Source: Pseudomonas sp.
GTDB taxonomy: Bacteria > Pseudomonadota > Gammaproteobacteria > Pseudomonadales > Pseudomonadaceae
Reading direction: 5' to 3'
Length of the DNA stretch: 64,000 nucleotides
Assembly: GCA_007713455.1 (NCBI GenBank)
Contig: VMRT01000007.1
Span: 62,001 to 126,000 of the forward strand
The translations under genes and the position numbers were made by a program. Numbering within the stretch: the first letter of the stretch is position 1; the number at the start of each line of letters is the position of its first letter. Shown in pieces: positions 1 through 13,590 of the stretch. Under the pieces are notes generated by a model that was given only the letters and a program-made list of their open reading frames with translations, did no database searches and was not told the origin of the DNA.

Positions 1-830
1 TGGCTGGAGCCCAGTTCGACACGGGCGATGTCCCGCAGGCGGGTGATCGAACCGTCTTCGCCGGCGCGGATGATGATGTTCTCGAATTCTTCCTCGGTGA
101 CCAGACGGCCCTGGGTGTTGATCGACAGCTGGAAGTCCGTCGCGCCCGGTGCCGGCGGTGCGCCCAGAGAACCTGCAGCGACCTGGCGGTTCTGCTCGCG
201 AATGGCGTTGACCACGTCCGATGCGGTGAGGTTGCGCGAGGCGACCTTCTCCGGGTCGAGCCAGACGCGCAGGGAGTAATCGCCCATGCCGAACAGCTGC
301 ACATCACCGATGCCATCCAGCCGCGCCAGCTCGTCCTTGACGTTGAGTGCGGCGTAGTTGGACAGGTAGAGCATGTCGTAGCGCTGATCCGGCGAGGTCA
401 GGTGCACCACCATGGTCAGGTCCGGCGAGGCCTTGTCCACGGTCACGCCGAGGCGCTGCACCTCGGTGGGCAAGGTCGGCATGGTGCGCGTGACGCGGTT
501 CTGCACCTGCACCTGGGCGTTGTCCAGATCAGTGCCCAGGCCAAAGGTGATGGTCAGGGTCAGCTTGCCGTCGGCGGTCGCCTGGGACGACATGTAGAGC
601 ATGCCCTCGACGCCGGTGATGGCCTGCTCCAGCGGGGATGCGACGGTTTCGCCAATCACCTTGGGGTTGGCGCCAGGGAAGTAGGCACGTACCACCACGG
701 TGGGCGGGACGACTTCGGGGTATTCGCTGATCGGCAACTGGAACAGCGAGATGGCCCCGCCGATGAGGATCACCAGCGACAGCACGGCGGCGAAAATCGG
801 CCGCTTGATGAAGAATTGCGAGAAATTCAT
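1..830 (-). CDS. mexF: RND multidrug efflux permease, MexF-like (N-terminal part, cut by window edge)
   Basis: Inner-membrane proton-driven pump subunit of a tripartite multidrug efflux system. The reading frame starts at 830 on the minus strand (MNFSQFFIKRPIFAAVLSL) and stays open to the window edge, so about 276 of roughly 1,050 residues are present. Visible are the first transmembrane helix after the conserved FF-x-KRPIFA start, the porter-domain signature GANPKVIGETVASPLEQ and the segment FQLSINTQGRL. The sequence is very close to P. aeruginosa MexF as I remember it. It lies 97 bases after mexE on the same strand, with mexT and mexS beyond, the same order as in P. aeruginosa. An oprN-like channel gene would be expected further left, outside the window. 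Confidence 0.95.
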   Translation of the reverse strand, partial: MNFSQFFIKRPIFAAVLSLVILIGGAISLFQLPISEYPEVVPPTVVVRAYFPGANPKVIGETVASPLEQAITGVEGMLYMSSQATADGKLTLTITFGLGTDLDNAQVQVQNRVTRTMPTLPTEVQRLGVTVDKASPDLTMVVHLTSPDQRYDMLYLSNYAALNVKDELARLDGIGDVQLFGMGDYSLRVWLDPEKVASRNLTASDVVNAIREQNRQVAAGSLGAPPAPGATDFQLSINTQGRLVTEEEFENIIIRAGEDGSITRLRDIARVELGSS

Positions 831-927
831 GGCGCACTCCGGGGTAGGGCGCGCGTCTGGCGCCCTGGCGGATCGATCGGATTGGCGCGGCAGGCGCGCC
901 GGAGTTCAGGTCAGTTGCGGGAGGTGC

Positions 928-2157
928 TCAGCTGCTAGGACGCTGAGCCAGGCTGCGCTCGACGACCTGCGGTTTCATCGCCTCGCTGATCGCACGGTTC
1001 TGTTGGCGCAGGGTGGCCAGCGTTTCGGCGTCGGCCATCGGCACTGATTCCGGCTGCACCTGGCTGCCCGGCCGTACCCGCTGAAGGCCATTGACCACGA
1101 TGCTTTCGCCCTTGGCCAGGCCACTGCGGACGATGCGCAGCCCTTCGAGCTTGGGACCGAGCTCGACCGGCCGGTAGGCGACGGTGCCGTCTTCGGCCAG
1201 CACCAGTACGAATTTCTTGCCCAGATCCGTACCGACGGCGACGTCCTTGATCAGCACGGCGTCGTAGATGGCGCTGCCGACCAGCTTCAGGCGTGCATAC
1301 AGGCCGGGGGTGAAGCTGCCGTCGCGGTTGTCGAACACGGCGCGACCGCGGATGGTGCCGGTGCGCGGGTCGACCTGGTTGTCGACGAAGTCCATGTGGC
1401 CCAGGTGCGGGTGACCGTCCTCGCTGGACAGGCCGAGGTAGACCGGGGTCGCCTCGCCACGGTCGCCGTTGCGCGCCAGCTCGCGGTACTTGAGGTAGGT
1501 ACGCTCATCGGCCTCGAAATAGGCATAGACCTTGTCGGTGGAGACCAGCGTAGTCAGCAGCGCCTCGCCGGCGTTGACCAGGTTGCCGGCGGTGATCAGC
1601 GCCCGGCCGACGCGGCCGTCGATGGGCGCGGTCACGCGAGTGAAGGAGAGATCCAGCTGCGCGCGGTCCAGTTGCGCCTGAATCGCCGCGGTTGCCGAGC
1701 GGGCTTCGCTGGCGGCACTGACGCGGGCGTCGGCGAGCTCGTCGGAAATCGCGTTCTTCTTGCGCAGGCGTTCGCCGCGTTCGGCTTCGGCTACGGTACG
1801 TTGCTGGTTGGCGCGAGCCTGTTGCAGCTGCGCCTGCAGGCGCTTGACCTCAGCCTGGAACGGGCGCGGGTCGATCTGGAACAAGAGGTCGCCTTTCTTC
1901 ACCAGCGCGCCTTCTTCGAAGGCCACCTTGTCGATGAAACCGGACACGCGCGGGCGGATCTCCACCGACTCCGGCGCTTCCAGGCGGCCAGTGAGTTCAT
2001 CCCACTCGGTCACCTGTTGCTCGATGACTTCCGCGACGCTGACGGCGGGCGGCGGCATGCCCGACTGGGTGGCCTCCGGTGCCTTGCCACAGGCGGCGGT
2101 GATCAGCACCGTCAGGGCGATAAGGGGAAAACGCAAGGCGTTGAACGAACGTTCCAT
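928..2157 (-). CDS. mexE: RND efflux periplasmic adaptor lipoprotein, MexE-like
   Basis: Membrane fusion protein of 409 residues that links the MexF pump to an outer-membrane channel. It opens with a lipoprotein signal (ALTVLITAAC, lipobox cysteine near residue 23). Next come a biotinyl/lipoyl half-motif (RPRVSGFIDKVAFEEGALVKKGD), an alpha-helical hairpin (about residues 95-165, Q/A/R-rich) and a second half-motif with the beta-barrel (VTAPIDGRVGRALITAGNLV; DPRTGTIRGRAVFDN). Length agrees with MexE (about 414). It is first in the mexEF operon. A MexT-type binding site lies about 80 bases upstream, so activation by the mexT product is the likely control. Confidence 0.95.
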   Translation of the reverse strand: MERSFNALRFPLIALTVLITAACGKAPEATQSGMPPPAVSVAEVIEQQVTEWDELTGRLEAPESVEIRPRVSGFIDKVAFEEGALVKKGDLLFQIDPRPFQAEVKRLQAQLQQARANQQRTVAEAERGERLRKKNAISDELADARVSAASEARSATAAIQAQLDRAQLDLSFTRVTAPIDGRVGRALITAGNLVNAGEALLTTLVSTDKVYAYFEADERTYLKYRELARNGDRGEATPVYLGLSSEDGHPHLGHMDFVDNQVDPRTGTIRGRAVFDNRDGSFTPGLYARLKLVGSAIYDAVLIKDVAVGTDLGKKFVLVLAEDGTVAYRPVELGPKLEGLRIVRSGLAKGESIVVNGLQRVRPGSQVQPESVPMADAETLATLRQQNRAISEAMKPQVVERSLAQRPSS

Positions 2158-2234
2158 GCTTGACTCCGCAAGTCGGATTTGTTGATGGCAGGAGTCTGCG
2201 TGGTCAAGCCGTTCAGCAAAAATCGAACGAGGCG

Positions 2235-2258
2235 AAGGTGAATATCATTGGCGGTGAT
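2235..2258 (-). promoter_or_regulatory. Putative MexT nod box upstream of mexE
   Basis: Read on the minus strand, the site has ATCA, five bases, AATGAT, four bases, ACCTT. The remembered MexT consensus is ATCA-N5-GTCGAT-N4-ACYAT, so the outer blocks fit well (4/4 and 4/5) and the middle block half (3/6). It lies about 78 bases before the mexE start, a normal place for a LysR activator site. The second copy in front of mexS supports it. Confidence 0.6.
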
Positions 2259-2307
2259 CGTTGCGCATTCGTTATCAGCGCAGCGCGAGCATATTGCTCA
2301 CCTATGC

Positions 2308-2332
2308 GTGGGAGCGGTATTGGCCGCGAATG
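2308..2332. repeat. REP-like palindromic element
   Basis: GTGGGAGCGGTATTGGCCGC matches the REP family repeated elsewhere in this window (15934, 16089, 24285, 24451), whose core is GGGAGCGGTC-TTGACCGCGA. It sits in the 314-base mexT-mexE spacer, which otherwise holds only the nod box and no credible gene. A weaker GGCGGGAGCGGGCC match follows near 2415. Confidence 0.55.
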
Positions 2333-2471
2333 AACCCTGCCGCCGCCGAAGCCTCGACGCGGCATTCCCGAGCGACCACGCTGGAAGCCACGAAAACCCG
2401 GTCAGCGCATCACTGGCGGGAGCGGGCCTGTCTAACCGGCACGCGCTGCGAAGCCCCAGGCGTCGGGCCTG

Positions 2472-3389
2472 TCAGAGACTATCCGGATCGCCGACGAACA
2501 TCTGGATGCGCGAGCGCAGCCAGCGCTCGGCGGGGTCGTTGTCCTGGGCGCCGCGCCAGGCCATGGACAGCTCGAAATCCTGGCTGGTCTGAAACGGCAG
2601 CGGTTCGGCGCGCACGCCACCGTTGGCCGCCAGCGCCGCGGCGGCGTAGTCCGGGACGGTGGCGATGATGTCGGTGCCGGCAAGCAGGCTGGCCAGGCCG
2701 TTGAACTGCGGCACCGCCAGGACCACCTTGCGCTTGCAGCCGTGCAGCGCCAGTTCTTCGTCGATATAGCCGTTGAGATCACCGGCAAAGGAGACCATCG
2801 CATGCGGACGGCTGCAGTAGTCCTCCATGCTCAGCCGGCCGGGAATGCTGTCGGCACGCAGCAGCATCGGCTTGGGCCGGCGCAGTACCTTGCGTTTGGC
2901 ATTGGCCGGCAGCTCCTCGGTGTAGCAGACGCCCACCGATATCTCACCGGACGCCAGCAGGCCGGGCATCAACAGATAGTTGGCGCGGCGCACCACCAGC
3001 ACCACGTCCGGCGCTTCGGCGCGCAGGCGGCGCAGCAGCGGCGGTAGCAGGGCGAACTCGACTTCATCGGTCAGGCCGATGCGAAACACCTGGGTGCTGG
3101 TCGCCGGGTCGAAGGTCGAGGCGCGGCTAACGGCGGTGGAGATCGAGTCCAGCGCCGGTGAAAGCAGCTGGGCGATCTCCAGCGCGCGGGCGGTCGGCTC
3201 CATGCTGCGGCCAGTACGGACGAAGAGCGGATCGTCGAACAGCGTGCGCAGTCGTGCCAGGGCGGCACTGATCGCCGGCTGGCCGAGAAACAGCTTTTCC
3301 GCTGCGCGGGTCACGCTGCGCTCGTGCATCAGCGTTTCGAAGACGATCAGCAGATTGAGGTCAACACGGCGAAGGTCGTTGCGATTCAT
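2472..3389 (-). CDS. mexT: LysR-family activator of mexEF, MexT-like
   Basis: Transcriptional activator of 305 residues. The chosen start, MNRNDLRRVDLNLLIVFETL, is the typical MexT N-terminus; an open frame extends upstream to 3560 but looks non-coding. The winged helix-turn-helix covers about residues 8-65 (SVTRAAEKLFLGQPAISAAL), followed by the effector domain (VFRIGLTDEVEFALLPPLL; LVVRRANYLLMPGLLASGEI). The C-terminus ends FVGDPDSL, as in MexT. It is followed by mexE on the same strand and faces mexS. In P. aeruginosa MexT activates mexEF-oprN and mexS, often after mutation of mexS; the conserved order here predicts the same circuit. Confidence 0.93.
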   Translation of the reverse strand: MNRNDLRRVDLNLLIVFETLMHERSVTRAAEKLFLGQPAISAALARLRTLFDDPLFVRTGRSMEPTARALEIAQLLSPALDSISTAVSRASTFDPATSTQVFRIGLTDEVEFALLPPLLRRLRAEAPDVVLVVRRANYLLMPGLLASGEISVGVCYTEELPANAKRKVLRRPKPMLLRADSIPGRLSMEDYCSRPHAMVSFAGDLNGYIDEELALHGCKRKVVLAVPQFNGLASLLAGTDIIATVPDYAAAALAANGGVRAEPLPFQTSQDFELSMAWRGAQDNDPAERWLRSRIQMFVGDPDSL

Positions 3390-3545
3390 ACCTGGTTCAC
3401 GTCGAGCCTGCAGCCGGGCCAGGAGGCGTCCGGCTCTGGAGGGTGGTCTGCATTCTAGACAGCTTCGGCTGCCAACGGCATGCCCGATCCCGCTTTCGAA
3501 ATGCACAAAGCTGCAATGCGCCGGCAAGCATACATACGTAGTTCC

Positions 3546-3569
3546 ATCATTACTGCGCATGGGAACTAT
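3546..3569 (+). promoter_or_regulatory. Putative MexT nod box upstream of mexS
   Basis: ATCA-TTACT-GCGCAT-GGGA-ACTAT fits the remembered MexT consensus ATCA-N5-GTCGAT-N4-ACYAT with both outer blocks perfect and the spacing exact. It lies 83 bases before the mexS start, in the mexS/mexT divergent spacer. Confidence 0.68.
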
Positions 3570-3652
3570 CGATGGGAATCCACGCCGTTCACTGGAGTTG
3601 TGACGATACTGACGATAGAGTCCGTTCGCACAGTAGTAAGTGAGGGGTCGAA

Positions 3653-4669
3653 ATGTCCCGCATCATCCGTTTTCATCAGTTCGGCCCGGCCGACGTGTTG
3701 CGCCACGAGGAACGCGCGATGCCGGTTGCCGGCCCAGGCGAGGTGCTGATTGGCGTGCGCGCCATCGGCGTCAGCTGGAATGACGTGCTCTGGCGCCAGG
3801 ACCTCGCGCCACGACACGCGCGTCTGCCTGCCGGGCTCGGCAGCGAGGTGGCGGGCGAGGTGCTGGCGTTGGGTGAGGGCGTTCAGGGCTTCAGCGTCGG
3901 CGATCATGTTGCCGGCTTCCCGGCCCACGATCTCAATCAGTATCCGCTCTACGCCGAGCATGCGCTGTTGCCGCAGCAGGCGCTGGTGCGCTACCCGGAC
4001 ATGCTCAGCGCCAGTGAGGCGGCGATCCACTACACGCCGATGCTGGTCAGCTATTTCGCGCTGGTCGAGCTGGCCCAGCTGGAACCCGGCCAGTACGTGC
4101 TGATCAACCAGGCGGCTCATTGCACTGGGCCGGCAGCCGTACAGCTGGCCAAGGCGCTGGGCGGCCGGGTGATCGCCACTTGTGACACCAGCGAGGACCG
4201 CGACTACCTGCGCGAGCTGGGCTCGGAGACGGTGATCGTCACCGAAGAGGAAGACCTGGTCGGCCGTCTGCAAAAGGTGACCGAAGGCCGCGGCGTCGAC
4301 GTGGTGCTGGATGCCTGTGGCGGTTCGCAGATGAAACTGCTCGGGGATGTCATGGCGCCACTGGGCAAGCTGATCCTCTATGGCATGAACGGCGGCAACG
4401 AAACGGCCCTGCCGGTGTGTGCGGCCTTCAAGAAGAACTTCAAGTTCTTCCTGCACTGCCTGTGCGACTTCACCGGGCAGCCGGAGCTGGGCATCGAGCA
4501 GAACCGTGAAGCCGTGGAGCGTGCGCTGCAGCATATCAACCAGCTCACCGTGGCCCGGCTGATCTGGCCGCAGCTCGACCGCCAGTTCCCGTTCGCGCAG
4601 GCAGTCGAAGCCCACCAGTATGTCGAAAGCGGCGTACCCCGCGGCCGCGTCGTGCTGACGCTGAACTGA
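3653..4669 (+). CDS. mexS: Zinc-independent medium-chain dehydrogenase/quinone oxidoreductase, MexS-like
   Basis: NAD(P)-dependent oxidoreductase of 338 residues. The N-terminal GroES-like part (MSRIIRFHQFGPADVL; PAGLGSEVAGEVLALGEGV) lacks the structural zinc cysteines of alcohol dehydrogenases. The Rossmann part follows (VLINQAAHCTGPAAVQLAKALGG; CGGSQMKLLGDVMAPLGKLILYG). The usual AXXGGVG motif is altered to AAHCTGPA. Its place, divergent from mexT, matches P. aeruginosa mexS, whose loss switches on MexT; a role in clearing an electrophilic metabolite is inferred from that system. A GAGGGG ribosome site lies before the ATG. Confidence 0.9.
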   Translation: MSRIIRFHQFGPADVLRHEERAMPVAGPGEVLIGVRAIGVSWNDVLWRQDLAPRHARLPAGLGSEVAGEVLALGEGVQGFSVGDHVAGFPAHDLNQYPLYAEHALLPQQALVRYPDMLSASEAAIHYTPMLVSYFALVELAQLEPGQYVLINQAAHCTGPAAVQLAKALGGRVIATCDTSEDRDYLRELGSETVIVTEEEDLVGRLQKVTEGRGVDVVLDACGGSQMKLLGDVMAPLGKLILYGMNGGNETALPVCAAFKKNFKFFLHCLCDFTGQPELGIEQNREAVERALQHINQLTVARLIWPQLDRQFPFAQAVEAHQYVESGVPRGRVVLTLN

Positions 4670-4675
4670 CCATCC

Positions 4676-4697
4676 GAGGGCCCTGTACAGGGCCCTC
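4676..4697. terminator. Perfect 22-base palindrome after mexS, probable terminator
   Basis: GAGGGCCCTGT joined to ACAGGGCCCTC is a perfect inverted repeat seven bases after the mexS stop. It can form a very stable GC stem, but only a weak T content follows, so termination is probable rather than shown. Confidence 0.55.
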
Positions 4698-4775
4698 TCA
4701 TCGCCCCGTAGAAACTTTTCTTGCGCCGTTCAAGTCCTCCGAAGACAGGCTCATAACCTTGACGGAGGATTTTCC

Positions 4776-5633
<858 letters not shown>

Positions 5634-5687
5634 CCCATTGCCGGGCCAATGAATTGGCTCGGCCACATCAACGCTTGGAGAACGACC

Positions 5688-6635
5688 ATGCCACGCACGA
5701 TCTGGAAAGGCGCAGTCAGTTTCGGACTGGTACACATCCCGGTGGCGCTGGTACCGGCCACCACCCGCCAGGGCATCGATTTCGACTGGCTGGACAAACG
5801 CAGCATGGACCGGGTCGGCTACAAGCGCATCAACAAGACCACCGGCGAAGACATCGACAGCGAGAACATCGTCAAGGGCGTCGAGTACGAGAAGGGGCAT
5901 TACGTCGTGATCAGCGATGACGAGATCAAAGGCGCGCACCCCAAGGCGACCCAAACCGTGGATATCGTCGCTTTCGTCGATGCCAAGGACATTTCCTTTC
6001 TCTACATCGACACGCCGTACTACCTGACGCCGGACCGCCGCGGGGAAAAGGTCTACGCCTTGCTGCGCGAGACGCTGATCCAGACCGGCAAGGTCGGTAT
6101 CGCCAACGTGGTGCTGCGCAACAAGCAGCACCTGGCAGTGGTAATGCCGCTGAGCAAGGCGCTGGTGATGAACACCCTGCGCTGGGCGGACGAGGTGCGC
6201 GGGGTCGAGTACCTGGAGCTGAAGGACGAAGCGCTCGATCCGGACCTGGCCGAGCGTGAGCTGGACATGGCCAAGCGCCTGGTCGAGGACATGACCGAAA
6301 AATGGAAGCCGGAGCAGTACAAGGACACCTTCCAGGACCAGATCATGGACCTGGTGGAGAAGAAGGCCCGCGAAGGCAAACTAGAAGCGGTCGGCGGGCC
6401 GGAGGAAGCGGTGGACCGTCGTTCGGCGGATGTCATCGATCTCACCGAACTGCTCAAGCGCAGCCTCGCTGCCAAGCCAGGCAAGGCCAGCAAAGAGGAC
6501 GACCACGAGGAGGAAAAGGCGCCGGCCAAGCCCAAGACTGCGAGCAAGCCCAAAACGAGCAAATCCTCCTCGGCGGCTTCGCGCACGCGCAAGGCGCCAG
6601 CGGCGGGCAGCAAATCCAGCAAAAAGGCGAGCTGA
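5688..6635 (+). CDS. ku: Ku protein, non-homologous end joining
   Basis: Bacterial Ku homodimer subunit of 315 residues that binds DNA ends and recruits LigD. It begins MPRTIWKGAVSFGLVHIPV, the classic Ku start, with CTTGGAG upstream. An in-frame ATG at 5649 is not used in this family. The core beta-barrel (about residues 1-250) includes GYKRINKTTGEDI and YYLTPDRRGEKVYALLRE. A lysine/alanine/serine-rich tail (about 262-315; APAKPKTASKPKTSKSSSA) is typical of pseudomonad Ku and may bind DNA. A LigD-type polymerase gene follows after 12 bases, and full LigD lies 33 kb away at 39333. Confidence 0.96.
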   Translation: MPRTIWKGAVSFGLVHIPVALVPATTRQGIDFDWLDKRSMDRVGYKRINKTTGEDIDSENIVKGVEYEKGHYVVISDDEIKGAHPKATQTVDIVAFVDAKDISFLYIDTPYYLTPDRRGEKVYALLRETLIQTGKVGIANVVLRNKQHLAVVMPLSKALVMNTLRWADEVRGVEYLELKDEALDPDLAERELDMAKRLVEDMTEKWKPEQYKDTFQDQIMDLVEKKAREGKLEAVGGPEEAVDRRSADVIDLTELLKRSLAAKPGKASKEDDHEEEKAPAKPKTASKPKTSKSSSAASRTRKAPAAGSKSSKKAS

Positions 6636-6647
6636 TCGGGGTAGCCC

Positions 6648-7568
6648 ATGCCAGAGCAGCGCATGAGCGCCGGCCGCCCGCTGGTGGGTGGCGTCGGCAT
6701 CAGTAATCCACAGCGAGTGATCGACAAGGTCAGCGGCGCGACCAAGCTTGCGCTGGCCGAGTACTACCAGGCGGTCGCCGACCGATTGGTGCCGCAACTG
6801 GCTGGCAGGCCACTGTCCATCGTTCGTGCACCTGAAGGCGTCGACGGCGAAAGCTTTTTCCAACGCCATTGCGGTCGGTTGAAGATGCCGCACATGCGCG
6901 CACTGCCGAAAAACCTCGATCCCGAGCATGCGCGGCTGATCCAGGCGGACAACATCACCGCGGTCATCGAGGCCGTGCAGATGGGTACCATCGAGTTCCA
7001 CACCTGGAACGCGCGCAGTGACCGCGTCGAGCGGCCCGATCGAGTCATTTTCGATCTTGACCCCGATCCCGCGTTGCCCTGGTCGAGCATGGTGGAGGCG
7101 ACCGAGCTGACGCTGCGGCTGCTGGACGACCTGGGGTTGCAGGCCTTCCTCAAGACCAGCGGAGGCCGCGGCATGCATGTCGTGATGCCGCTCGATCGTC
7201 GGCACGACTGGGACCTGGCCCGGCAGTTCGCTCGCTCGGTCACCGAGCGGCTGGCGCGCGAGGCGCCGGAGCTGATCGTCGACAAGATGGGCCCGCAGAA
7301 TCGGGTCGGGCGAATTTTCGTGGACTACCTGCGCAACCAGCGTGGGGCGAGCACCGTTGCCGCCTATTCGGTCAGGGCGCGTCCGGGGCTGGCGGTATCC
7401 GTGCCTATCGAGCGTGAGGAGCTGGCGCAGCTGGAGAGAGCCGATCGCTGGAACATCGGCAACCTGGATGAGCGTTTGCGGGCATTACGCAGCGACCCGT
7501 GGGCCCGCTACGGCGCCGTTCGACAGAGGCTGACGCAGGCACTGCTCAAGCGCCTGGAGAAGGGTTGA
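6648..7568 (+). CDS. Stand-alone LigD-type polymerase/primase domain
   Basis: Archaeo-eukaryotic primase-superfamily repair polymerase of 306 residues corresponding only to the PolDom of LigD. It carries the metal-binding motif FDLDPDPALPW, the SGGRGMHVVMPLDRRHDW strand with its histidine, and GRIFVDYLRNQRGASTVA near the third acidic residue. No ligase or phosphoesterase domain is fused. It is 12 bases downstream of ku, so the two are probably co-transcribed. It is clearly paralogous to the C-terminal third of LigD (39333-41897), sharing the SIV/LV-RAPEG, MGTIE and DLDPDPALPW motifs. A later ATG at 6663 is an alternative start. It probably fills gaps or adds nucleotides at Ku-bound ends. Confidence 0.9.
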   Translation: MPEQRMSAGRPLVGGVGISNPQRVIDKVSGATKLALAEYYQAVADRLVPQLAGRPLSIVRAPEGVDGESFFQRHCGRLKMPHMRALPKNLDPEHARLIQADNITAVIEAVQMGTIEFHTWNARSDRVERPDRVIFDLDPDPALPWSSMVEATELTLRLLDDLGLQAFLKTSGGRGMHVVMPLDRRHDWDLARQFARSVTERLAREAPELIVDKMGPQNRVGRIFVDYLRNQRGASTVAAYSVRARPGLAVSVPIEREELAQLERADRWNIGNLDERLRALRSDPWARYGAVRQRLTQALLKRLEKG

Positions 7569-7591
7569 GACAACGGTGTGGCGGCGAGCGA

Positions 7592-7756
7592 TCAGGTCGT
7601 CTGGGGGTCGTCGGTATCCGCCACGGTCTGGTTTCCATATGGCGCGCCGGGCTTGTGTTCGTCCAGCTCCTCGGCACAAGGCACCTGCGGCACATCGCCC
7701 GGCTTGTCATGCACGATCGGGTCGGGTTGCGGCACATCGGGTCGCACGTGAGTCAT
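7592..7756 (-). CDS. Small acidic proline-rich hypothetical protein (54 aa)
   Basis: A short frame, MTHVRPDVPQPDPIVHDKPG to a C-terminus DTDDPQTT, with an excellent ribosome site (CCAGGAGAACGACG before the ATG). It is rich in Pro and Asp, has one Cys, no signal peptide and no membrane segment; probably intrinsically disordered. It converges on the PolDom gene with 23 bases between stops. I do not recognise the family; the ribosome site and low-complexity acidic composition suggest a real small stress-associated protein. Confidence 0.6.
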   Translation of the reverse strand: MTHVRPDVPQPDPIVHDKPGDVPQVPCAEELDEHKPGAPYGNQTVADTDDPQTT

Positions 7757-8114
7757 CGTCGTTCTCCTGGTGTTAGCCAGCTCAGCCTTGGCGGCCGTTC
7801 TGCATTGATCGGCTTACATGGGCGAGGTTCCGGCCAATCGTCGCTGCTCGCGGCGCTGGCGACATTCGGCGTGGTCGGGTTCGGCACCCACTCATGGGGG
7901 ACTTGAAACCGGCAACTGCCGTATTGCGCTCCACCAGGCTCGACCGGTCGCCGGACGGGCTGGCTAACGGCCGCCCGGGGCTGAACTTTCCAGGGTCACT
8001 TGGCTCGGAAGAAAGAGCCGACGAAAACCGTACCGGTCGCCTCCCGAACCGCACGATGACGCGTCCAGAGGCGGCTCGAGCAACCCGAACCCATGCGCCC
8101 CAGGAGCCCGTTCG
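7757..8114. other. 358-base divergent spacer between the small acidic ORF and glgE
   Basis: No credible gene. It should hold the promoters of the 54-residue ORF (minus) and of the glgE operon (plus). A short hairpin CACCCA-CTCA-TGGGGG lies near 7887. I could not identify a clear -35/-10 pair. The glgE ribosome site CAGGAG is at 8101-8106. Confidence 0.5.
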
Positions 8115-10127
<2,013 letters not shown>

Positions 10128-10263
10128 TTTCTCGGGCGCAGCTGTTAATTCATTTGAATCATACGTTTATGACGCTTTGTTGATGTGAATTCAGCTGTTG
10201 CTCTGCCGTTGCCTAATGCGCCGATCCGGCCTGGGCCTTCACACCGCGACAGGAATGAAGAAC

Positions 10264-13582
<3,319 letters not shown>

Positions 13583-13590
<8 letters not shown>

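Noticed and set aside
1396-2163. Long plus-strand frame opposite mexE
   Set aside because: Mirror frame produced by high GC third positions; mexE on the minus strand is unmistakable.
7877-7960. tRNA-like segment on the minus strand (T-arm-like GTTTCAAGTCC)
   Set aside because: No matching acceptor stem, anticodon arm or CCA end could be built around it.
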